Source of the DNA: JAOZHU01 sp964506435
Lineage (GTDB): Archaea; Thermoproteota; Bathyarchaeia; Bathyarchaeales; Bathycorpusculaceae
Direction: 5' to 3'
Assembly: GCA_964506435.1 (NCBI GenBank)
Contig: CAZDLK010000003.1
Coordinates: forward strand, 1 to 64,000
Length of the DNA: 64,000 nucleotides
Under the pieces are notes generated by a model. That model saw only the letters and a list, made by a program, of their open reading frames with translations. It had not been told where the DNA came from and did no database searches. The position numbers and the translations under genes were made by a program. Each line of letters starts with the position of its first letter. Position 1 is the first letter of the stretch. Positions 37,768 through 46,541 of this stretch are shown here, piece after piece.

Positions 37768-38604
37768 TTAAGTTTGTCTCGACAGAAACCCGAAAACCAT
37801 GCTGAAACTCTTCAAAACAACCACTAAAAAGCAGCCCACAAGCACACTCGGCGACTTACCAGGATTCCGTACCACCTGTTTCATAGTAGACAACGTAAGC
37901 CTGAACGTTGAAACAAAAGGCGTCTTAGCTGAGCTATCGCTAAATTCAGATATGGAAACTCCATAAGACACATACTTCCGTATCATGTTTCTAAGCGAAC
38001 CAGCCTCATAATGAATGATATACCCCTTGCACCGTGCTTCTCTGAGACCCCTTTTCTTAAGCCGCTGGTAAAGCTCATAATCCTCCCAAAAACGTAACTT
38101 ATCATTGAAAACCGCAGAGTCAAGCAACGTTTTCCGCCTATAGAACCTGGGAATACCACCCATAGTGCCCCAAGTCTGCACCATACTATTCTTCCAAAGC
38201 GCGGAGCACGCACCCCAGAAGTTAACACCGACGAAAAATTCGGGAATAACAACTGCCTCAGCATCGCACATAAGACTAGCCGAAACGCATTCTTCAACTA
38301 CACTATTGCTAAGCTGTTGGTCCGAATCCAGAAAAAGAACATAATCACCCTTTGCAGTGGCTAAACCCACGTTCCTCGCAGCAGCCTGAGTCCCAGAGGC
38401 AACGAAAACCGTAGCGCCAAACGTGGAGGCTATTTCTCGAGTGCTATCTCTACTAAAGCCATCAACGACTATAACATCGTCAACACGCAAATTCTGAGCA
38501 GCTAAGCTTATCAAACATCTTTCTAGAACATCAGCAGATTCGAAAGTTGGAATAATGACGGAGACACTAACGTTTGGAATTGTAGATGACCCCTGTAAAG
38601 GCAA
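37768..38604 (-). CDS. GT2-family glycosyltransferase
   Basis: A 278-residue GT-A enzyme. Motifs are VSVIIPTFESADVLERCLISL, the donor-binding VVDGFSRDSTREIAS, and the metal-binding VLFLDSDQQLS with its DxD pair. RFWEDYELYQRLKKRG is the conserved acidic active-site region. A hydrophobic C-terminus (SVLVGCFLVVVLKSFSMVFG) suggests a membrane hairpin. It is flanked by gaps of 168 and 111 bases that hold no other gene. Confidence 0.88.
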   Translation of the reverse strand: MPLQGSSTIPNVSVSVIIPTFESADVLERCLISLAAQNLRVDDVIVVDGFSRDSTREIASTFGATVFVASGTQAAARNVGLATAKGDYVLFLDSDQQLSNSVVEECVSASLMCDAEAVVIPEFFVGVNFWGACSALWKNSMVQTWGTMGGIPRFYRRKTLLDSAVFNDKLRFWEDYELYQRLKKRGLREARCKGYIIHYEAGSLRNMIRKYVSYGVSISEFSDSSAKTPFVSTFRLTLSTMKQVVRNPGKSPSVLVGCFLVVVLKSFSMVFGFLSRQT

Positions 38605-38715
38605 AACTGACTTTCATTACGCCGCTAGTGTTGCACAAGTCTGCTTGAAGAATATACCGCTATCACTCAGCAACAGGCGTCGTTTTCAGAGCAGAACAAA
38701 CCAGTTTTCCGCATT

Positions 38716-39906
38716 TCAGATACACCTATAAAAGGTGTCAACAGCACTTTCCAGCACCGAGGCAACAGCACGGCTATACGCCTCCCAAGTTAAGCTTTCC
38801 CCGACAAAACGTTTACCTCTATTCACCATCCCCACCGCATCCAACGTTCCCTTTTTTATGTACTTAATAGCGTGGACAATTTCTTCAACCGTGGGGTCGA
38901 CTATAACAGCTGAATCGGTGTCTTTGAGCAGACGAGCGGCACCAGAGCAGCCACTAACAACAGATACTTTCCCGCATACAAGAGCCTCAAAAGGCACTAA
39001 ACCGAACGTCTGATCCTCTGCAGGATACAGGTTGATGTCACAAGCATAGTATAAGGCTCTAAGCGTTTCCTCGTCAACAGACCCCATAAAGATAACATGT
39101 CTATCTAATCTGAGACGTTTAACTTCCGCTCTCAGTACTGCTTCACGCGGTCCATTCCCTACAAGCACAAGCCTCAAATCAGGCATTTCCCGCAATAACT
39201 GCTTAACAGCATGCACAGTTAGGACCTGATTCTTCCTCTTAATCATGAACCCTACATGTAACAGAACATAACTTCCATCTAAGCCGAATTTTTTCTTGGC
39301 TTCCTCTTGACCAATACCTTGAGCAAAGTAATCATAATCAACACCAGTACACGCCACATGAGCATCCCTGCCGTACCGTTCTTTCACCATCGCCCCACAA
39401 AAGCTTGAGCATGTCACAATTTCGTGAACCCCCTGTGCTACAATCTGCTTATCGACGGCGACTATTGCCTTAAAGAGACTTCGAAAAACAGGACTCGCAT
39501 CATAAGAGTCCTTAGTAACCCCATAGGGGCCCAACGCCTCACTGCATAACCACACTATGGGCATATGAGACCTTAAAGAGAACGTGGACCAGTACGCAGG
39601 GAAGTTACCTGGAACACAGATATCAAAGTTTTCCCAAGCATTTTTCAGAAGACGCCTCAACGCAATAATTTCTCTGACACTCATTGACACCGTGCTTGAT
39701 AACGTACCATCATTCGAAACGGGAACCTCCACCGCAGGTTTTATGTAATCTATATCTTGGCTTGCGAAGGGAATTTTTGAATAATCCGTGGAAAGAGTAG
39801 CTATTGAAACTTCATGTCCCATTCGCCTTAAGTTTTGACCCAAGTAAACCACAGCTTTTTCGGCTCCTCCAGCAAAAATATGAGGATGAACCAAAAGCAA
39901 TTTCAA
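38716..39906 (-). CDS. GT4-family glycosyltransferase
   Basis: A 396-residue GT-B enzyme. It opens with HPHIFAGGAEKAVVYLGQNLRRMGHEVSI, the acceptor glycine motif. YVLLHVGFMIKRKNQVLTVHAV begins the donor domain and DQTFGLVPFEALVCGKVSVVS is the E-x7-E motif. No membrane segment is visible. It starts 28 bases after the upstream gene's stop. Confidence 0.88.
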   Translation of the reverse strand: MKLLLVHPHIFAGGAEKAVVYLGQNLRRMGHEVSIATLSTDYSKIPFASQDIDYIKPAVEVPVSNDGTLSSTVSMSVREIIALRRLLKNAWENFDICVPGNFPAYWSTFSLRSHMPIVWLCSEALGPYGVTKDSYDASPVFRSLFKAIVAVDKQIVAQGVHEIVTCSSFCGAMVKERYGRDAHVACTGVDYDYFAQGIGQEEAKKKFGLDGSYVLLHVGFMIKRKNQVLTVHAVKQLLREMPDLRLVLVGNGPREAVLRAEVKRLRLDRHVIFMGSVDEETLRALYYACDINLYPAEDQTFGLVPFEALVCGKVSVVSGCSGAARLLKDTDSAVIVDPTVEEIVHAIKYIKKGTLDAVGMVNRGKRFVGESLTWEAYSRAVASVLESAVDTFYRCI

Positions 39907-39934
39907 AGTCTAAACCTCTAATCGGTTGGCTTTT

Positions 39935-41212
39935 TTATTCATGACGGCGTTCAACATGGGTAAAAAGGCCACCTGTCTTAGCGGGCAGAAGAGCCTCTAA
40001 ATACACTTTTTCGTAAGCCTCTGCAACGACACCCCAATTTTCTCTTTGGGCAAACATCAAATTTCGCCGTTCCATCGATGCTCTCAACTCCTTGTCGTCA
40101 AGAACTGAAAGAATAGCAACCTTCAGCATCTTAACGTCGCCTTGAGGCACCAAAATCGCTGAAGCCCCATCACGTAGGAGTTCCCGGATTTCAGGAAGAT
40201 TAGAAGCAACTATTGACTTTCCAAACTCGCAGGCAAGATGAAACACGCCACTTGTCCCAGTGGCTGTAAGATAAGGCAGCACAACAACGTCCGCTGCCTC
40301 GAAAACCTCGGCTAAATCATTTTTATCTACGTACCCCAGAAAATCCACTTTTTGAAGCGATAGACACTTTTTAACCGATTCTAAATAACCTGGAAAGTTC
40401 GGATGATCCGAACCCGCAACTACGAGTCTAACGTCATCTCTCACCTTCAGCATTTCCCTGAAAGCATCTAATAAAACTTGAAGCCCCTTGTGAGGGCCCA
40501 TATGACCAAAAATCAAGACGATTTTTTCCTTCGAGCTATGCGGTGGATCAATTTGTAACGCAGCACCGTGAGGGATATAGGAGACCCCTTTATACCCGTA
40601 CCGTTCACTCAAATATTTTTTGTACAATTTAACCTTCACCACAACCTTAGAAGCGGACAACACCGACTTAGTAGCCACAAATATACCTATGCGATTCATA
40701 AAAGTTGACTTCATTTGAACCTTGCGCAAGTCCACAAGCTCTCCAAAATTGTGCAAAGTAACCACCACCTTTACATGCAGAAGCCTGCAAAGAAAGATTA
40801 AGGACAATCCCACGAAATTGGATAACCTGTCTTTTCCAAAACTCTGGAAGTGAACATTGAAATGGACAATATCAGGTTTCAATTTCAAAAGTGTAAACAG
40901 AATACTGAGAATAGAAAAAGGGGCATCTGGTGTCCAAATTCTCAGAACCACAACGTTGGGACCATCCTGAGCCCTGTTTTTTAAACCATTAACCGTATCA
41001 GCTAACACATGAATATCATATAGGGTCCGCCTCTTCGCCATTTCATCCACAAGACTTTTTGTGTATTCGCTAAGTCTAGCGTGGTTAGGCGGATAAGACG
41101 AGACAAAGCATACTCTCAACTTACTCTGCCGTCCAAAGGAGCATTCATTGCCGCTATTCTTTTCAGCACGCCTCTCCTTGAATTTGAAGTCAGCAGGTGT
41201 ACTTATAACCAA
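39935..41212 (-). CDS. GT4-family glycosyltransferase
   Basis: A 425-residue GT-B enzyme with a basic 30-residue N-terminal extension. LRVCFVSSYPPNHARLSEYTKSLVDEM starts the fold, and the motif at the linker is LIFGHMGPHKGLQVLLDAF. Its donor motif is atypical: ATGTSGVFHLACEFGKSIVAS lacks one of the usual glutamates of the E-x7-E pair. Close relatives often act on lipid-linked or sulfated sugars. It follows the processive-type GT2 gene by 6 bases. Confidence 0.84.
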   Translation of the reverse strand: MVISTPADFKFKERRAEKNSGNECSFGRQSKLRVCFVSSYPPNHARLSEYTKSLVDEMAKRRTLYDIHVLADTVNGLKNRAQDGPNVVVLRIWTPDAPFSILSILFTLLKLKPDIVHFNVHFQSFGKDRLSNFVGLSLIFLCRLLHVKVVVTLHNFGELVDLRKVQMKSTFMNRIGIFVATKSVLSASKVVVKVKLYKKYLSERYGYKGVSYIPHGAALQIDPPHSSKEKIVLIFGHMGPHKGLQVLLDAFREMLKVRDDVRLVVAGSDHPNFPGYLESVKKCLSLQKVDFLGYVDKNDLAEVFEAADVVVLPYLTATGTSGVFHLACEFGKSIVASNLPEIRELLRDGASAILVPQGDVKMLKVAILSVLDDKELRASMERRNLMFAQRENWGVVAEAYEKVYLEALLPAKTGGLFTHVERRHE

Positions 41213-41218
41213 AACAAC

Positions 41219-42475
41219 TCACTCGCCAAAAAGTATGGAAGTGGCTACTACGCCTTTCTTATCAGTTTTTGTCCATTGCCTTGGTCTACGCAGAAGAATC
41301 AACAAAGCAGCATATAACGCAATAAACGCCTGCAGAATCCAATAGAGATAGATAAAAGGTACCCAGAGAAGATTCTTAACTCTCCGAGGTTTTGTAACGT
41401 AAATCAAAGCGAAACCACAGAGGAACAGTGTGAGAACCATAGTTAATGAGGCAAGTTGCACAGTAATACGCCACATAAAATCAAAAGGCAAAACTGTGAA
41501 AAAAGTCCAGAAGATTGAAGTATAAGGTATCAATGAAGCAATTAGAAGGAAGGGACTGAAAAGCGTTGTCTCAGCGTCAAAGTTTTTCCTGCTGGGTTTA
41601 GCTATTAAGCGACCATATTTCAAAGCTACTTCCATCGTGCCCCTAAACCATCGTGTGCGTTGCTTAACCAAGGTTTTCAAATCTGAAGGACTTTCCTGCC
41701 ATGTAACCACATCGGATGCGTATCGGATTTTATAGTTGCTCTCCGTAAGCCTTGCAGAAAGCTCCATGTCCTCAGACAAAACAGTCTCGTTAAATCCCGC
41801 CAATTTTTCTAAAACATCACGACGTATAAACTGACAGCTCCCTTTCAAGTGAACAAACAAATGCAACACGTCTTTGCCTCGAAGATAAGCCTCGCACCAC
41901 ACTGCCTCTTCATAAGAGATAAACTGCGTCAGCATGTTTTCCTTGGAATTAATAGACAAAGTTTTACCTTGGACAGCAGCAACCGCAGGATTCTCAAAAT
42001 ACCGGCAAACCGCCATCAAAGCATCAGCATCAGGAACATTATCTGCGTCGAATACTGCTATGATTTCGCCTTTTGCGTGTTCAAGCCCAAAGTTCAAAGC
42101 TGAAGGCTTGCCATTGGAAAATGGTCTATGTAGAACTTTCACGCCTGCATGCGTTTGCGCGTATTTCATGCAAATGTCAAAGGTTCCATCGGTCGATCCG
42201 TCTTCAACGATAACTATTTCTTTTTTATCCACAGGATAATTCAACTTCGAAAGAGCAGATAATAATCGGTCTATCACGTTCGCCTCATTTTTAACAGGCA
42301 CAACAATTGAAAAAGTAGGCAAAGGTCTATCTGAAAGAAAAGCGTTCTGCGGTTTTTGCCGATTTTTTCGGAAATCCTGAACGCCAGTGGCTAAAATAGG
42401 CACATTGTAAAGCCCCCAAAGGCATATGCTCAGTAACACCAGAATTAAGAATAGGCCGACTATGTCAAATATCAT
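41219..42475 (-). CDS. Membrane GT2, processive-type synthase-like
   Basis: A 418-residue polytopic GT2 of the cellulose/hyaluronan-synthase-like group. One N-terminal helix (about residues 5-25) precedes the catalytic domain: VPVKNEANVIDRLLSAL, EDGSTDGT, AVFDADNVPDADA (DxD) and LSEDMELSARL. KQRTRWFRGTMEVA matches the (Q/R)xxRW acceptor motif of processive synthases. Three or more C-terminal helices follow. It could polymerise or begin the locus's glycan. It is the first transferase after the paralogue gene at 42506, 30 bases downstream of it. Confidence 0.88.
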   Translation of the reverse strand: MIFDIVGLFLILVLLSICLWGLYNVPILATGVQDFRKNRQKPQNAFLSDRPLPTFSIVVPVKNEANVIDRLLSALSKLNYPVDKKEIVIVEDGSTDGTFDICMKYAQTHAGVKVLHRPFSNGKPSALNFGLEHAKGEIIAVFDADNVPDADALMAVCRYFENPAVAAVQGKTLSINSKENMLTQFISYEEAVWCEAYLRGKDVLHLFVHLKGSCQFIRRDVLEKLAGFNETVLSEDMELSARLTESNYKIRYASDVVTWQESPSDLKTLVKQRTRWFRGTMEVALKYGRLIAKPSRKNFDAETTLFSPFLLIASLIPYTSIFWTFFTVLPFDFMWRITVQLASLTMVLTLFLCGFALIYVTKPRRVKNLLWVPFIYLYWILQAFIALYAALLILLRRPRQWTKTDKKGVVATSILFGE

Positions 42476-42505
42476 TGCAGCTATTCTCTAACGAGCAATA
42501 TCGGG

Positions 42506-42904
42506 TTATGGCTTAAATGTGTTAGGGTCATTGATGTGCATCACAGCTAAGAAACGTGCAAATAACGGAGCAGACACCCAGCTTTTAGCTGAAGCGTTAC
42601 CCCATCTCTGGGCAGTTAAGCTAAGTTTTTGGGCAAGCGGGAAACCAATTTCCCTTAAAACTCGTGACACTCTGCTCTCCATTATGCCCTCAAGCTTCTT
42701 TGCAAGCACAAGGATACTTCTAGCTAGTGTAGCGCTACGGACGGTGTGAGCAACTCTCATCGTCAAATCAATAAGTGCACGGTCGATACTGCGCAATGCT
42801 TTGAACCATACGCCAGCACGCATCGCCTTCAATTTCAACTTTAGCAGTTGTGCTCTATTAAAAAAACCGCAATCAGGATTCCAACACACAGTTTTGAATA
42901 GCAT
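42506..42904 (-). CDS. Unknown protein, paralogue of the gene at 25897
   Basis: A 132-residue basic helical protein of unrecognised family, homologous to the protein at 25897 over most of its length. Shared features are (R/K)AGVWFKALRSIDRALIDLTMR, then a stretch of heptad-like Leu/Val residues, and a C-terminus LFARFLAVMHIND. Two cysteines at residues 7 and 12 of the N-terminus are not conserved in the paralogue. It is the first gene of the minus-strand glycan locus, directly behind a TATA-like promoter. Confidence 0.7.
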   Translation of the reverse strand: MLFKTVCWNPDCGFFNRAQLLKLKLKAMRAGVWFKALRSIDRALIDLTMRVAHTVRSATLARSILVLAKKLEGIMESRVSRVLREIGFPLAQKLSLTAQRWGNASAKSWVSAPLFARFLAVMHINDPNTFKP

Positions 42905-42940
42905 ACTTTCAAACCACCATGGTCGTGTGGTAAGCAGCGT

Positions 42941-42950
42941 TTTAAGTATA
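42941..42950 (-). promoter_or_regulatory. TATA-like promoter at the head of the glycan locus
   Basis: Read on the minus strand, TATACTTAAA lies about 37 bases before the ATG at 42904, a normal archaeal spacing with a short leader. It is the only clear promoter at the start of the long run of minus-strand glycan genes. Confidence 0.45.
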
Positions 42951-43162
42951 TTAAATTAACGAGTTAAGGGTAAAAATATAGGTTACAGCCACAAGTCGGC
43001 TTTTGCATTTTAAGGCTAAAAATGCCTTGTATCGGAAAAACACGAGTTTAAACACATTTAGACCCGAACTGAAGATAAATGCGCTTGCGAATAATTAGAC
43101 AAAATCTTGACATAAGTTGGGATAGGCACGCGCTTGTTTACAACTTGTGATGTAAAAAGGGT

Positions 43163-43771
43163 TTACCGCATGAACGCTATGAATTCTGCGAGACTTCTCG
43201 GCTGCAAAACATAATTCGTTCTCCTCTGTTCCCCAATCGTCGAGGAAGGCTTTGGCCCGTAATCATGCCCCGGATACACCTCTATATCATCAGCCAATTT
43301 CAACAGCTTATTGAAGAGGCTGTCGTAGAGGATTCTGGAGTTGCCACCAGGCAAGTCTGTTCTGCCGCACTCGCCAACGAACAATGTGTCGCCCGTCAAC
43401 AGTTTCTTGTTATCCACCAAGAGGCATATGCCGTCGGGAGTGTGCCCCGGCGTATAAATCACCTTAATTGGCACGCTGCCTACGCGTATGGTGTCACCGT
43501 CGTCCACTCTAATGTCCGCGTCAAGTCTTGAAAGTTTATGCGCAACGGTTTGCGCGTTGAAAACGGAGAGCAACTCCGTGTTGCCAGCGGTGTGGTCAGA
43601 GTGCCCATGCGTGTTTACCACGTACTTGAGCGTTAAACGCTCAGCATTGAGAACGCGGATTATTTCGCCTGCGTTGAAGCTTGAATCCACAACAGCCGTT
43701 TCCCGCGTAGCTTCGTCTGCAATTATGTAAGAGAAGTTGTCGCTGTGCTGCTGAATCTGCTTAAATATCAT
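43163..43771 (-). CDS. Metallo-beta-lactamase-fold hydrolase (glyoxalase II-like)
   Basis: A 202-residue MBL-fold enzyme. The metal-binding motif THGHSDHTAG gives the HxHxDH ligands, TPGHTPDGIC the next histidine, LLTGDTLFVGECGRTDL the bridging Asp, and YPGHDYG the last histidine. The size and GECGR segment resemble hydroxyacylglutathione hydrolases and persulfide dioxygenases; which reaction applies cannot be told. A TATA-like ATTTAAAA at 43804-43811 lies about 35 bases before the start, suggesting a short leader. It is divergent from the DHPS-like gene. Confidence 0.88.
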   Translation of the reverse strand: MIFKQIQQHSDNFSYIIADEATRETAVVDSSFNAGEIIRVLNAERLTLKYVVNTHGHSDHTAGNTELLSVFNAQTVAHKLSRLDADIRVDDGDTIRVGSVPIKVIYTPGHTPDGICLLVDNKKLLTGDTLFVGECGRTDLPGGNSRILYDSLFNKLLKLADDIEVYPGHDYGPKPSSTIGEQRRTNYVLQPRSLAEFIAFMR

Positions 43772-43901
43772 TAGAGGTCAACCACTCAGATGCTTGATTC
43801 AACATTTAAAAACGTATCTCAACACTGCCTTGCGAAGCTGCTTCAAAAGGTTTACTTATGCGGAGCAAGTTAGAAAAGCACTGTAAACCTCGCAGAAGGT
43901 T

Positions 43902-45482
43902 GTGTTGAATTTGAAGGTGCTGTTAGTAACAGGATTACTCGCAGAAGAAACAGTGAAACGTTATGCACAAAGCAGCAGCGTGAAAACTGAAGTTTTAGCC
44001 TTAAAAGTTCCTGTCGCGGCATTGTTAACGCCCACGTACATTGCAGGTGCCCTTAAAAACTTGAACAGCTGTGACTTCGACGCGGTTTTGGTGCCTGGGC
44101 TGATTCGAGGCGACGCAGCGGTTATTGCAGAAGCCACGGGAGTCCCAACGTTTAAGGGTTCAAGATACGCTGCTGACTTGCCTACTGTGCTGGACGCTAT
44201 GGCGCAAATTGAGCTTTCAACGGTTACGCCTGCCTGCGACATACTCAGCGCGGAGCTTCAGCGAAAAGCCTTAGAGGAATTGGCTGCCGTGGAGAAAAAC
44301 CGTGATGCACTGTTGAAAAAGCGTTGCAACATGCTAATTGGGGAAGTAGCGGTGGGCAAGGATTTTCCCATGCGGGTTATGGCTGAAATCGTTGACGCTC
44401 CATTGTTGCCGACTGAGGAAATTCAGCGGTTGGCGAAGCGTTACGTGAAAGCTGGGGCGGATATTATTGATGTGGGCATGGTTGCTGGTGAATCTCGTCC
44501 AGCAGATGCGAAACGCGCTGTTGAAGCTGTTAAACAAGCTGTAAACGTGCCTGTAAGCATTGACACGTTTGATCCGCGTGAGATTGAGGGGGCTGTTTCC
44601 GCTGGCGCTGAGTTAGTGTTAAGCGTAGACGCGGGAAACATCGAGGACATAGCTTCTTTTGTTTTTGATGCGGCTGCTGTGGTGGTGGTTCCAACAAATC
44701 AGCGCCGAGGGTACTTTCCAAGCATAATTGAAGAGCGCGCAAGTTTCCTTGAGGAAAACCTAAAGAAAGCCCGAGAGTTGGGCATAACTAAGGTTATAGG
44801 CGATTTGGTTCTTGAGCCAACAGATATTTCGGGGTCAATGGTTGCTTTCCGCGAGTTCGCAGGCAGAAACCCAACTGTGCCGCTGCTTGTAGGCGTCGCC
44901 AACGTTACGGAGTTGATGGACGCTGACTCTGTGGGCGTAAACGCTTTGCTTGCGCGTTTATCATCCGAAATAGGCGCAAGCCTCTTGTTGACAACTGAGA
45001 AAAGCGACAAGACGCAGGGAAGCGTCAGCGAAGTTGCTGTTGCTGCCAAAATGATGTTTCTGGCGAAAAAGAGAAACTCTGTTCCTCAAGACCTGCACGT
45101 GGACTTGCTTGTGCTGAAAAACAAGAGTATGCGTGAAGAACCGTACGCTGAAGCTCTAGAGGCTGAAACAAGTGTTGTAGCCGCCAGCGAAGAGGCTGAA
45201 CCAACGGTTTTTGATGTAAAAGGGCTATTTAAGATTGCGATTGACCGCGTTAACGAAGTGATTGCCACCATGCATTTTTCTGCGCCGCAAGCGGAAAAGC
45301 CAACCGTTATAGTCAAAGGCAAAACTGCTGAGGGCATATACGCTAAAATTGTGGAAATGGGCTTAGTGACAAGGCTTGAGCATGCGGCTTACTTGGGAAG
45401 CGAACTGGCAAAAGCTGAGATTGCGTTGAAAACAGGAAAAGAGTACATCCAAGATAATCCATTATTCAAGAAATTTTATTGA
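43902..45482 (+). CDS. Archaeal dihydropteroate-synthase-like protein
   Basis: A 526-residue protein of the archaeal DHPS-related family (TIGR00284-type). The N-terminal part (about residues 1-150) is a family-specific domain with LVPGLIRGD. The middle is a TIM-barrel pterin-binding domain (about 150-400) with GADIIDVGMVAGESRPADAKR, the DHPS-type pterin motif, then VPVSIDTFDPREIEGAVSAGAELVLSVDAGN. The C-terminal 100 residues are specific to the group. In methanogens such proteins are linked to tetrahydromethanopterin synthesis, which here is only an inference. GTG start at 43902. Confidence 0.87.
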   Translation: MLNLKVLLVTGLLAEETVKRYAQSSSVKTEVLALKVPVAALLTPTYIAGALKNLNSCDFDAVLVPGLIRGDAAVIAEATGVPTFKGSRYAADLPTVLDAMAQIELSTVTPACDILSAELQRKALEELAAVEKNRDALLKKRCNMLIGEVAVGKDFPMRVMAEIVDAPLLPTEEIQRLAKRYVKAGADIIDVGMVAGESRPADAKRAVEAVKQAVNVPVSIDTFDPREIEGAVSAGAELVLSVDAGNIEDIASFVFDAAAVVVVPTNQRRGYFPSIIEERASFLEENLKKARELGITKVIGDLVLEPTDISGSMVAFREFAGRNPTVPLLVGVANVTELMDADSVGVNALLARLSSEIGASLLLTTEKSDKTQGSVSEVAVAAKMMFLAKKRNSVPQDLHVDLLVLKNKSMREEPYAEALEAETSVVAASEEAEPTVFDVKGLFKIAIDRVNEVIATMHFSAPQAEKPTVIVKGKTAEGIYAKIVEMGLVTRLEHAAYLGSELAKAEIALKTGKEYIQDNPLFKKFY

Positions 45483-45498
45483 TATAGCCGCCTCATGG

Positions 45499-45516
45499 TT
45501 TCGGTGAAGACCGAAA
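45499..45516 (+). terminator. Hairpin after the DHPS-like gene
   Basis: TTTCGGT and ACCGAAA form a perfect 7-base stem with a GAAG loop, starting 16 bases after the stop codon. Its place suggests a transcript-end or mRNA-stabilising hairpin. It lacks a strong T-run directly after it, so intrinsic termination is not certain. Confidence 0.45.
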
Positions 45517-45563
45517 AAGCACACACAGCAACATAAAAGACCCAAATTACAAGAAAACATAGC

Positions 45564-45597
45564 GGCGCCGAAGGGTGGAACTTGAACTCTATGCTAA
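45564..45597 (-). pseudogene. tRNA 3'-end-like fragment
   Basis: On the minus strand this reads as a degenerate T-arm (GAGTTCAAGTTCCACC) followed by an acceptor-like CTTCGGCGCC. It closely resembles the T-arm and acceptor of the tRNA-Leu pseudogene at 54937. About 35 bases are recognisable and no tRNA body is left. It may mark the far edge of an old insertion at a tRNA gene. The similarity is short and chance cannot be excluded. Confidence 0.4.
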
Positions 45598-45685
45598 GTG
45601 GCAACATCACCCGCAACTCTCTTTTTCCCATCTTTTCAAACTATTCTCAAGCTTTCTCTAACAACGCTTGGGCCAATTTGAATCT

Positions 45686-45726
45686 GGTTGAAATTCTGAA
45701 CCAATTCTGGAAAATCTATTTAAATT
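45686..45726 (+). promoter_or_regulatory. TATA-like promoter with an upstream interrupted repeat
   Basis: GGTTGAAATTCTGAACC at 45686-45702 has GGTT/AACC ends and is partly palindromic. AATTCTG occurs four times between here and 45740. A TATA-like CTATTTAAATTC follows at 45716-45727, about 50 bases before the ATG at 45776. The repeats could be an operator for the DUF4956-VTC genes. Confidence 0.45.
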
Positions 45727-45775
45727 CTGAAAAAAAAAGTTAGCGCCAATGAGATACAGGAGCAAAGTGGCCTAA

Positions 45776-46438
45776 ATGGATTGGGAACAACTACTATCAG
45801 ATTTCTTGAACCCCACCGCTGGTTATGAATCGCTTACTGTGGACCGAGTAGTAACATCTTTACTCGTGACTTTTGTTATCACTTTATTCATCTTCTTCAT
45901 GTACCGAAAAACTTTCACTGGAGCAGTCTATTCTCGCGACTTCAACGTTGGGCTAGTCCTTGTAGGACTCGTTGTCGCACTCGTTACTCTTCCTATAAGC
46001 TCCAATATTGCTCTGTCATTGGGCATGGTAGGAGCCCTAAGCATAGTTCGCTTTCGAACCGCCATAAAGGACCCAAGAGACATCGTCTTCACTTTCTGGG
46101 CGATAGCCGTCGGAATCATTTGCGGCGCAGGATTATACATGGTAGCTGCAGTCGGATGCCCAATAATTGGCGCTTTACTGTTCGTTTTCGGTCGAATGAG
46201 CTTTCGCAGCCCTGACCCCTACCTGCTGGTAACTCACTATGCGAGCGAAGCAGAGACAGCAGTCCAAGCAGCCCTTCCAAAACACAAGCTTAGATCACGA
46301 AGCGTAACCACTAACGGCGTTGAACTAATGGTTGAAGTGAGAATGAGCAGCAAAGACACCCCGCAGATAGATGAACTCCTCAAAATTACCGGTGTAAAGG
46401 ACGCAAGCCTAGTTAGCTACAGCCCCGACGTCCAATAG
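45776..46438 (+). CDS. DUF4956-family membrane protein
   Basis: A 220-residue protein with four transmembrane helices (about residues 28-48, 56-76, 79-96 and 108-135) and a cytoplasmic C-terminal domain. The segment SLGMVGALSIVRFRTAIKDPRDIVFTFW is the hallmark of DUF4956. In bacteria DUF4956 genes lie beside VTC-domain and CotH-like or carbohydrate-binding protein genes, and the same pairing with a VTC-domain gene is seen here. It is probably part of a membrane complex that handles polyphosphate or a related phospho-polymer at the surface. Its function is not established. Confidence 0.85.
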   Translation: MDWEQLLSDFLNPTAGYESLTVDRVVTSLLVTFVITLFIFFMYRKTFTGAVYSRDFNVGLVLVGLVVALVTLPISSNIALSLGMVGALSIVRFRTAIKDPRDIVFTFWAIAVGIICGAGLYMVAAVGCPIIGALLFVFGRMSFRSPDPYLLVTHYASEAETAVQAALPKHKLRSRSVTTNGVELMVEVRMSSKDTPQIDELLKITGVKDASLVSYSPDVQ

Positions 46439-46541
46439 GCACGGTGACCACACATGCCCATCAACTCATTTCCGCAAATCGTGAACACCGCGAGAAAACA
46501 CAACCGGCAAAACACACTGAAAACAAAGTGAGGAGCACATA

